Shown here in pieces: positions 1 to 5,810 of a stretch of DNA of 6,401 nucleotides. How positions within the stretch are numbered: position 1 is the first letter of the stretch; the number at the start of each line of letters is the position of its first letter. The stretch covers positions 1 to 6,401 of the forward strand of contig JAJDDL010000267.1 in the NCBI GenBank assembly GCA_029260335.1, read 5' to 3'. A program made the translations under genes and the position numbers. Below the pieces are notes generated by a model. It was not told the DNA's origin, ran no database searches, and saw nothing but the letters and a program-made list of their open reading frames with translations. Source of the stretch: Phycisphaerales bacterium. Lineage in GTDB: Bacteria; Planctomycetota; Phycisphaerae; Phycisphaerales; UBA1924.

Positions 1-1
1 G

Positions 2-1279
2 TTCGCGTGCAAGATCGATCCGCTGAACGGCGAGATCGAGATGACCAGGCACGGCGAGCCCTTCGAGATCGACCCACAGCAGTTGGGCAGGATCGCAGCG
101 CAGACATTTAAACAGGTCATGATCCAACGATTCCGGGATGACGAACGCTCGAGCATCCTCGATGAGTTCGGCAAGCGGATCGGACAGATCGTCAACGGCA
201 CCGCGCAGCGGTATGAGGGCGGAGCCCTGGTGGTGTCGATCGATCGTGCCGAGGCGTTTATGCCTCGGAGCGAGTCGATCCCGGGCGAACAGTTCAACGC
301 GGGCGATCGCGTGCGATGCCTGATCCTGGACGTTCGCGACGCGGGAAGCCAGGTCAAGATTGTTGTGAGCCGAGGACACCCGGACTTCATCAAGCGGCTG
401 TTCGAGGTCGAGGTGCCCGAGGTCGCCGAGCGAATCATCGAGATCAAGGCAATGGCTCGCGAGGCGGGGTATCGCACGAAGGTCGCGGTTGCGTCGATCG
501 ACAGCAAGGTGGACGCGGTCGGCGCGTGCGTTGGTGTGCGGGGCAGCCGAATCAAGACGATCGTGGACGAACTCAACGGCGAGAAGATCGACATTGTCCG
601 CTGGAACGAGAGCAGTCAGATTCTAATCCAGAACGCGCTGAAACCGGCAGAGGTCGCCGAGATTAGCCTGTGCTTTGAGCTCGGACGAGCGACGGTTGTC
701 GTGCGAGAGGATCAGTTGAGCTTGGCGATCGGCAAACGCGGCCAGAACGTGCGGCTGGCGGCCAGGCTCACCGGCTGGGACGTGGACATTCTGACTCCCG
801 AAGAGTTCAACCGCGGCCTGGAGATCCTCTCGACCACGCTTGTGGAGATCGAGGGCATCGACGAGCAGAAGGTGGACCGACTTGCAACATTGGGCATGGT
901 CAGCGTGTTCGATGTCGAGGAGGTCGGGGTCGATCTGCTGATGACCGAGTTGGAGATCGATCAGGAACTCGCGGATCGGATGGTCGAGATCGCGGCGGCT
1001 CGCGCTCGCGAGGTCGCCGAGATGATGGAGAAGGAAAAGGAAGAGGCCCAGATTCGCAGGCAAGAAGAAATGGCTGCGGCTCAGGGGGCGTTGGGCGATG
1101 GCGAGGGCCTCGGAGCAGTGGACGCCGAGACAGCGGCGGCGGCGATTCTCGGAGCGGGCAGCGTGCCGGCACCGGTCGAGGAGCCTGCAGCACCGGTCGA
1201 CGAAGAAGGCGAAGCGCGTGCGGCGGACATCCTTGGTGGAGGTTCGGGCGGGGGCGGGGTCGAGTCGGAGAAAGCCTGA
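2..1279 (+). CDS. nusA: Transcription termination/antitermination factor NusA (5' end missing)
   Basis: NusA binds RNA polymerase and nascent RNA and modulates pausing, termination and antitermination. The frame is open from base 2 with no stop before the ATG at 41. The residues before that ATG (FACKIDPLNGEIE) fit the NusA N-terminal domain, so the gene starts left of the window and ATG 41 is internal. Counting that Met as 1, I see the end of the polymerase-binding N-domain (1-44), an S1 RNA-binding domain (about 46-113), KH1 with loop GVRG (165-168), KH2 with loop GKRG (231-234), and a helix-hairpin-helix-like segment (about 267-320). A charged helix (320-345) and an Ala/Gly/Pro/Glu low-complexity tail to 412 follow. 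The tail carries two copies of an A-A-x-I-L-G-x-G-S motif. It ends in TGA, 113 bp before infB. The family call is certain; the tail function is unknown. Confidence 0.97.
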   Translation, partial: FACKIDPLNGEIEMTRHGEPFEIDPQQLGRIAAQTFKQVMIQRFRDDERSSILDEFGKRIGQIVNGTAQRYEGGALVVSIDRAEAFMPRSESIPGEQFNAGDRVRCLILDVRDAGSQVKIVVSRGHPDFIKRLFEVEVPEVAERIIEIKAMAREAGYRTKVAVASIDSKVDAVGACVGVRGSRIKTIVDELNGEKIDIVRWNESSQILIQNALKPAEVAEISLCFELGRATVVVREDQLSLAIGKRGQNVRLAARLTGWDVDILTPEEFNRGLEILSTTLVEIEGIDEQKVDRLATLGMVSVFDVEEVGVDLLMTELEIDQELADRMVEIAAARAREVAEMMEKEKEEAQIRRQEEMAAAQGALGDGEGLGAVDAETAAAAILGAGSVPAPVEEPAAPVDEEGEARAADILGGGSGGGGVESEKA

Positions 1280-1294
1280 GTTGATTTGAGCTCA

Positions 1295-1324
1295 GTTTGG
1301 ATTCGTTTGGATTCGTTTGGATTT
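1295..1324 (+). repeat. Three tandem copies of a 10-bp unit in the infB leader
   Basis: The unit GTTTGGATTC occurs at 1295-1304 and 1305-1314, and with one change (last base T) at 1315-1324. It lies wholly in the nusA-infB gap. Bases 1281-1330 are about 40% G+C (20 of 50 counted), well below the surrounding genes. The 10-bp period is close to one DNA helical turn. It could be a protein-binding array, an unstructured RNA spacer, or a slippage product. The repeat is seen directly; its role is unknown. Confidence 0.85.
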
Positions 1325-1346
1325 GGGACAGAACCGGGGACTGAAA

Positions 1347-1365
1347 CTGATTTCTGTGAAATCAG
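1347..1365 (+). promoter_or_regulatory. Hairpin in the infB mRNA leader
   Basis: CTGATTT (1347-1353) and AAATCAG (1359-1365) are perfect reverse complements around a 5-base loop (CTGTG). The stem can be lengthened by GAC (1339-1341) with GTC (1366-1368) across a 5-base bulge on the 5' side. It ends about 17 bases before the infB ribosome binding site. No T-run follows, so it is not a classic intrinsic terminator. It may be a processing site, a leader structure affecting infB translation, or chance. The complementarity is seen; the function is inferred. Confidence 0.5.
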
Positions 1366-1382
1366 GTCGGCCTCAGAGGATC

Positions 1383-1386
1383 GGAG
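1383..1386 (+). promoter_or_regulatory. Ribosome binding site supporting the TTG start of infB
   Basis: GGAG at 1383-1386 sits 6 bases before the TTG at 1393. A second purine-rich match, AGAGGA at 1375-1380, lies 12 bases before it and is less well placed. The infB frame has a TGA at 1357-1359, and no ATG or GTG occurs between that stop and the TTG, so this site decides the start. Confidence 0.75.
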
Positions 1387-1392
1387 CAACGC

Positions 1393-4239
1393 TTGGCAAG
1401 GCGCGTATTTGAGATCGCAAAAGAGCTTGGCATCAAGTCCAAGGCCATCGTGGAGAAGTGCCACGCCGAGGGAATCTCTGCGGACTTGGTGAAGAACCAC
1501 ATGTCCACGGTCTCGGCCGGCCTCGAGGCGACGATCCGGGATTGGTTCACCGAAGCCGGGGGCGGGACTGCGGTGGAAACTGCGGCGCGGGTCGACATGA
1601 CCAGCGCGAAGGCCAAGCCGATGCGGAAGGCCCGGGCAGTTGATGAGGATGCTCAGGCGGACGATCATGCGACTGCCGTGGAAACGGTGTCAGAGCCCGC
1701 CGAGCCCGTTGAGACGATCGAATCCAAGCCGGTGGTCGTCGAGCCGGTGGTTGAGCCGGTTGCGCCGGCGGTGCGTGCTCAGGATACAGGCGTCGAGAAG
1801 CCTCAAAGAGCCACCAACATTCCAAGCAGCTCGGCACCGGACACGGGCACCGTGGATGCGGAGGAGCAAGGCCCCTCGGCGACCCAGGATGCTCCGGAGA
1901 AGGCATCTGGGGAGGCCGAGAGCGATGCGGTCAAGATGAACGTGCCGCGACGGCCAAAGGTGATATCACCTCAGGGCCGTCAGCTTGAGCGCAAGGCTCC
2001 GGTGAAGCTCTCGGGGCCGAAGGTAATCCGGGTGGAAGCACCCGATCCTGTCGAGCCTCCCAGAAGGCGGAGCCCACCGGGCGGTGGTGGTGGCGGCGGA
2101 GGCGGGGGCGGTGGATACCCGCGTTCGCCTGGCGGCCGGGGTGTCGAGTCGATGCCCGCGGGTGCCGACGATCGCAGCCGGGCACCGCGACGCGGCGGTG
2201 GCGCGGGTGCAGGGCCAGGCGGCGGCGCACCGAATCGCCGACGGAAGACCGAGGGCGGCGGCGGCGGCGGTGGAAGCGATCGCAACAAGCGTGGACGCTT
2301 CTCGCGTGACCGCGAGTTTGTGGGCCCGGGCAAGTTCTCGGATGCCGACCTTGCAGAGCGCGAGGCACGATTGCAGCGCAGCGGCGGCTATCTCAAGCAG
2401 CGCCGCCAGCAGGCGCGCCGCCTCCAGCAAGGCGAACGCGGTACTGCCGGACCCGAGACAGACGGCAAGGTGCAGATTGCAGCACCGTTCACGATCAAGG
2501 ATCTCTCCTCGGCGACCGGCATCAAGGGCGCGGAGATTGTCAAGCGGCTGTTCATGCAGGGCGTGATGGCGACGATCAACTCGGGTATCGAGCCCGAGAA
2601 GGCCCAGGAAGTGATGATGGACTTCGAGATCGAACTCGAGGTCATTCAGCACGAGACCGCAGAGCAGATGGTCGAGAAGCAAGCCGAGGCACGCGAGCGG
2701 ACCGAAGAGCGCATGCGCGGCCCGGTCGTAACGATCCTCGGACACGTGGACCACGGCAAGACGAGCTTGCTCGACAGAATCCGCAAGGCAAACGTCGCCG
2801 ACGGCGAAGCGGGCGGGATCACCCAGGCAACCAGCGCGTTCCGTGTGCCGGTTAAGGTGGGCAAAGAAGAGAAGTTCATCGTCTTCATCGATACCCCGGG
2901 CCACGAGGCGTTTACCGAGATGCGTTCGCGTGGTGCGACGATCACGGACATCGTGGTGCTGGTAGTGGCGGCCGACGACGGCGTGATGCCCCAGACGATT
3001 GAGTCGATCAACCACGCGAAGGCCGCGGGCGTGCCGATCGTGGTTGCGTTGAACAAGATGGATAAGGCCGAGGCGACCGACGCGAACATCCAGCGGATTC
3101 TCGGACAACTCGCGGAGCACGAGCTGAACCCCGTGGACTGGGGCGGCACGACCGAGGTGGTCCGGACCAGTGCCGTCAAGGACGAGGGCATCCAGGAGTT
3201 GCTCGACATCCTCGATCTGCAGTCGGAGATCTTGGAGCTCAAGGCCGACTTCGGTGGCAAGGCCCAGGGATCTGTTGTCGAAGCCCGGATGGAAGTCGGA
3301 CGCGGCACGGTTGCCAATGTCCTGGTCCAAGAGGGCGAGTTGAAGGTCGGCGACTTCATCGTCGCGGGTCGCGGCTTTGGTCGCGTGCGTGACATCACCG
3401 ACGATCGGGGCAAGAAGATCAAGACGGCCCCCCCACCGATGCCGGTGCAGATCTCGGGCTTGGACGTGGTCCCCAGCGCGGGCGACAAGTTCTACGTGGT
3501 CGACAGTCTGAAGAAGGCTCAAGAGGCCGCCGAGCAAAGGCGCGATCGCGAACGCGAGCAGCATTTGGCCAAGCCGAAGGTGACGCTCGATTCGATGTTC
3601 AGCCAGATGGCCGAGAACCAGCGGAAGGAAATCCTGGTCGTGGTCAAGGCCGATGTGCAGGGTTCGATCGACGTGTTGCGCAATGAGATCGAGAAGATCG
3701 CGTCCGAGGAGGTTCGGGCGAGGGTGTTGCACGCGGCGGTCGGGGGCATCACCGAGAGCGATGTGATTCTTGCCGAGGCTTCGGGCGCTGTGGTCGTGGG
3801 CTTCAATGTCATCCCCACGGGCAAGGCCCGGCAGCAGGCCGAATCCAAGGGCGTGGAGATTCGCGCATATCGGGTGATCTACGACCTGGTCGAGGATCTG
3901 ACCAAGGCCGTCGAGGGTCTGCTGACGCCGGATCTTCGCGAAGAGGTTCTGGGGCACGCCGAGGTTCGCCAGGTGTTCAAGGTCTCCAAGGTCGGCGCGA
4001 TTGCGGGTTGCTACGTGACCGACGGTCAGGTGGCTCGCGACGCGTTCATCCGTGTGACACGCTCGGGCGTGGTGGTCGAGCACGATCGCAAGCTCGAGCA
4101 GCTCAAGCGGTTCAAGGACGACGCCAAGGATGTCCGCGCGAACATGGAGTGCGGCATGAAGATCGAGCACTACGACGACATCAAGGAAGGCGATGTCTTG
4201 GAGTGTTACAAGAAGATCGAGGTCAAGCGCACGCTGTGA
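1393..4239 (+). CDS. infB: Translation initiation factor IF-2
   Basis: IF2 is the GTPase that places fMet-tRNA on the 30S subunit and promotes 50S joining. At 948 aa it exceeds E. coli IF2 (890 aa). The TTG start is forced: an in-frame TGA lies at 1357, no other start falls between, and the next Met (codon 37) would cut the first IF2_N domain. Domains: IF2_N-1 (1-52); acidic Ala/Pro/Glu/Val linker (60-200); Gly/Arg-rich region (about 222-310) with runs of 12 and 7 Gly; IF2_N-2 (about 362-418); GTPase (about 443-612); domain II (615-712); domain III from about 745; and the fMet-tRNA-binding C-terminal domain (844-948). G motifs are GHVDHGKT (450-457), GGITQ (474-478), DTPGHEAF (500-507, catalytic His504), NKMD (554-557) and SAVK (593-596). 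After GGITQ the common HIGAY is replaced by ATSAF. The gene follows nusA, as in most bacteria. Confidence 0.98.
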   Translation: MARRVFEIAKELGIKSKAIVEKCHAEGISADLVKNHMSTVSAGLEATIRDWFTEAGGGTAVETAARVDMTSAKAKPMRKARAVDEDAQADDHATAVETVSEPAEPVETIESKPVVVEPVVEPVAPAVRAQDTGVEKPQRATNIPSSSAPDTGTVDAEEQGPSATQDAPEKASGEAESDAVKMNVPRRPKVISPQGRQLERKAPVKLSGPKVIRVEAPDPVEPPRRRSPPGGGGGGGGGGGGYPRSPGGRGVESMPAGADDRSRAPRRGGGAGAGPGGGAPNRRRKTEGGGGGGGSDRNKRGRFSRDREFVGPGKFSDADLAEREARLQRSGGYLKQRRQQARRLQQGERGTAGPETDGKVQIAAPFTIKDLSSATGIKGAEIVKRLFMQGVMATINSGIEPEKAQEVMMDFEIELEVIQHETAEQMVEKQAEARERTEERMRGPVVTILGHVDHGKTSLLDRIRKANVADGEAGGITQATSAFRVPVKVGKEEKFIVFIDTPGHEAFTEMRSRGATITDIVVLVVAADDGVMPQTIESINHAKAAGVPIVVALNKMDKAEATDANIQRILGQLAEHELNPVDWGGTTEVVRTSAVKDEGIQELLDILDLQSEILELKADFGGKAQGSVVEARMEVGRGTVANVLVQEGELKVGDFIVAGRGFGRVRDITDDRGKKIKTAPPPMPVQISGLDVVPSAGDKFYVVDSLKKAQEAAEQRRDREREQHLAKPKVTLDSMFSQMAENQRKEILVVVKADVQGSIDVLRNEIEKIASEEVRARVLHAAVGGITESDVILAEASGAVVVGFNVIPTGKARQQAESKGVEIRAYRVIYDLVEDLTKAVEGLLTPDLREEVLGHAEVRQVFKVSKVGAIAGCYVTDGQVARDAFIRVTRSGVVVEHDRKLEQLKRFKDDAKDVRANMECGMKIEHYDDIKEGDVLECYKKIEVKRTL
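2080..2115 (+). repeat. Poly-glycine codon run in infB (12 Gly)
   Basis: Twelve consecutive glycine codons encode IF2 residues 230-241. All of GGC, GGT, GGA and GGG are used, so the run is not a pure trinucleotide repeat. Mixed codons suggest that the glycine run is either old or kept by selection rather than a fresh slippage expansion. Confidence 0.9.
2254..2274 (+). repeat. Poly-glycine codon run in infB (7 Gly, includes five GGC repeats)
   Basis: Seven glycine codons encode IF2 residues 288-294. The first five are identical GGC, a true microsatellite, followed by GGT and GGA. A change in copy number would stay in frame and only alter linker length. Confidence 0.88.
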
Positions 4240-4285
4240 TTGGTTTATTCCTACCAGTTGACGCGCAGCAAGTGAGATCCCGTTC

Positions 4286-4714
4286 GTGATCGTTGGCATC
4301 CTCCAACTCGAGCTCGATATCCCCGGCGCGGAGTCGCTGAAGGACAAACGAAGCGTGGTGAAGTCTCTCAAGGATCGGCTGCATCGCGAGCACCTGGTTT
4401 CGATCGCCGAGATCGGCCGGCTGCAGTCGATGGGTTCGGCCTTGCTCGGCATCGCGTGCGTTGGCCACGAGCACCGGCGGATTGGCGAGACGCTGGACAC
4501 ATGCGTGCAGAAGGCCAGGCAACGAACGGACTGCGAGGTCGTCGGGGCTGCGCGTCGCGTGGGCGAGGTTGAATCCATGCTGCGCGAGAGCGGGTCGCCT
4601 GATCAAGAATCGCTCGCCGGGGAGATGCTCGCTCGTGCCGCAGAGGGAGTTGGTTTGGACGACGGCTCTGACGGCAGCCTGGGTGAAGATCAAGCATCGG
4701 AGCGCTTGCCATGA
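4286..4714 (+). CDS. ylxP: YlxP-like DUF503 family protein
   Basis: This is a small conserved protein usually encoded between infB and rbfA; B. subtilis YlxP is the namesake. Its biochemical role is not firmly established, though location suggests a part in ribosome assembly or translation. Residues 1-95 show the family pattern: a beta strand (IVGILQLELDIP), the SLKDKR motif (17-22), a following helix (VVKSLKDRLHREH), then VSIAEI and a second strand-helix unit. The DLW-type segment common after AEV/AEI is not recognisable here (GRLQSMGS instead). Residues 96-142 form an extra acidic, probably disordered tail; B. subtilis YlxP is only about 92 aa. The GTG start is the only option after an in-frame TGA at 4259-4261; its ribosome site is weak (GTGAGA, 4272-4277). 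The stop overlaps the rbfA ATG by 4 bp, implying translational coupling. The family call is good; the symbol rests on family and position. Confidence 0.87.
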   Translation: MIVGILQLELDIPGAESLKDKRSVVKSLKDRLHREHLVSIAEIGRLQSMGSALLGIACVGHEHRRIGETLDTCVQKARQRTDCEVVGAARRVGEVESMLRESGSPDQESLAGEMLARAAEGVGLDDGSDGSLGEDQASERLP

Positions 4715-5139
4715 GCCGTCGCACCGATCGAGTTGGCGGCGAGATGCGCGAAGCGATCCAGAAGGTGCTCGCCAAGGGCTTGAGCGACCCTCGGATCCGT
4801 GGACTCATCACGATCACGAAGGTGCAAGTGAGCGAGGATCTGCTGCGTGCGAAGGTCGGGGTCTCGGTGTTTCCAGAAGAGAAAGAGGCGCTCACGCTCC
4901 ACGGGCTGCAAGCCGCGGCCCGGTATATCAGGCGGGAAGCCGCGGAGTTGCTCGCGATCGCGAAGATGCCCGAGCTGCGATTCGAATCTGACGGGAGCAT
5001 TCGACGCCAATCAGAGGTCTTGGACGCTCTTTCCAAGGTGCGAGAAGAGAGCGAGTCCAAGAACGGCGAAGAATCCTCGAGTGTTGAAAAGGACAATGAG
5101 TCAGACATTGAAGCGGGCGAGGAGGGCGAGGCGTCATGA
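4711..5139 (+). CDS. rbfA: 30S ribosome-binding factor RbfA
   Basis: RbfA is a single-domain type II KH protein that binds immature 30S subunits and aids 16S rRNA 5'-end maturation, notably at low temperature. Hallmarks seen: an N-terminal helix (RRTDRVGGEMREAIQKVL), DPR (26-28), the ITITKVQVSEDLLRAKVGVSVF strand-turn-strand region (33-54), GLQAAARYIRRE (65-76), PELRF (87-91) and DGSI (94-97). The KH helix kink is normally A-x-G; here it reads A69-A70-R71, so the glycine is replaced. Residues about 112-142 are an acidic, Ser/Glu-rich tail, likely disordered. GGAG at 4699-4702 lies 8 bases before the ATG. The start overlaps the ylxP stop as ATGA, and the gene's own stop overlaps the next start in the same way. 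At 142 aa it is slightly longer than E. coli RbfA (133 aa). Confidence 0.95.
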   Translation: MSRRTDRVGGEMREAIQKVLAKGLSDPRIRGLITITKVQVSEDLLRAKVGVSVFPEEKEALTLHGLQAAARYIRREAAELLAIAKMPELRFESDGSIRRQSEVLDALSKVREESESKNGEESSSVEKDNESDIEAGEEGEAS

Positions 5140-5810
5140 GTGATGGCGGGCTTTCTGAGCAACTGGAACAGTTGGTCGCGAAGATCGATGGGCGGGCGAC
5201 TGATCCTGGTGCGCGCGCCGGCTCGGTGGAGAGCGATGAGTTGGTCGACGAGCTGATCTACTCGTTCGTGCTCTGGGAAGCCGGAACGGAGCTTGCCGAG
5301 GGCGCGATGGAGCGGCTCGGCGCTGCATTCGTGGATGCGAACGAGCTCAGGGTGTGCCAGCCGGGAGAGATCGCGGCGGTGCTCGGGGTGCGTTATCCCA
5401 AGGCGATGGAGCGAGCCGAGCGGCTCGCCGCGGCGTTGCAGGGGATCTACGACCGAGAGAACGTGCTCGGCTTGGCGTCGCTTCGCGAGAAGAGCAAACG
5501 CGACGCGCGCGCATACTTGGAATCCTTGGCGGGCATGCCGAAGTTCGTCGCGGCGAGATTAGTCTTGCTTCGATTGGAAGCGCACGCGTTCCCGGTAGAT
5601 GCGAGACTACTTTCGATGCTCAGGAAAGAGGGCGTCACGGTGGGTGGGCGCGGACCGGATGAAGCCTGCACACGGATTGAGCGTGCGATACGAGCGGCAG
5701 ACTCGCGAGATGCATACCTCGCGTTTGAGTCTCACTGCGATCTGACTCCGTCGGCAAAGACGAAAGAACGCGGACGGGCGAGCACGCGAAAGGCCTCCAG
5801 TGAGAGCTGA
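5136..5810 (+). CDS. HhH-GPD (endonuclease III fold) protein lacking the lyase Lys and Fe-S cysteines
   Basis: This 224-aa protein resembles endonuclease III/MutY-type DNA glycosylases, which remove damaged bases from DNA. A helical region (35-118) matches the glycosylase N-lobe. It leads to a helix-hairpin-helix segment (LAGMPKFVAARLVLLRL, 131-147) and then PVDARLLSML (153-162). Aligned without gaps to E. coli Nth (LPGVGRKTANVV ... AVDTH), the catalytic Asp138 is kept as Asp155, but lyase Lys120 becomes Phe137. The protein has only three cysteines (74, 178, 201) and no C-x6-C-x2-C-x5-C cluster loop. The end (205-224) is a short basic Ser/Arg/Lys tail. It could be a monofunctional glycosylase, a DNA-binding protein without catalysis, or a divergent lineage-specific family. 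GGAGG at 5121-5125 lies 10 bases before the ATG, which overlaps the rbfA stop by 4 bp. I am fairly sure of the fold and unsure of the activity. Confidence 0.72.
   Translation: MSDGGLSEQLEQLVAKIDGRATDPGARAGSVESDELVDELIYSFVLWEAGTELAEGAMERLGAAFVDANELRVCQPGEIAAVLGVRYPKAMERAERLAAALQGIYDRENVLGLASLREKSKRDARAYLESLAGMPKFVAARLVLLRLEAHAFPVDARLLSMLRKEGVTVGGRGPDEACTRIERAIRAADSRDAYLAFESHCDLTPSAKTKERGRASTRKASSES

Noticed and set aside
41..43. ATG at 41 as the true nusA start
   Set aside because: The same frame is open to base 2 and encodes further NusA N-domain sequence; starting here would remove most of the polymerase-binding domain.
1295..1324. CRISPR-like or mobile-element repeat
   Set aside because: The units are only 10 bp and directly abut without spacers; no cas gene, transposase or flanking duplication is present.
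1280..1330. sigma70-type promoter for infB
   Set aside because: TTGATT at 1281-1286 resembles a -35 box, but at 16-18 bp spacing there is no acceptable -10 element.
1347..1368. Rho-independent terminator after nusA
   Set aside because: The stem is short and AT-rich, and no T-run follows on the + strand.
1936..1938. Internal start giving a shorter IF2 form, as in E. coli
   Set aside because: An in-frame ATG exists (codon 182), but the nearest purine-rich site (GGGGAGG, 1909-1915) is about 20 bases away, too far for a normal ribosome site.
1966..4578. 870-codon open frame on the minus strand across infB and ylxP
   Set aside because: It lies opposite a certain IF2 gene, and its His/Arg/Leu/Asp-rich product shows no domain. 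Long antisense frames are expected in GC-rich genes with biased third positions.
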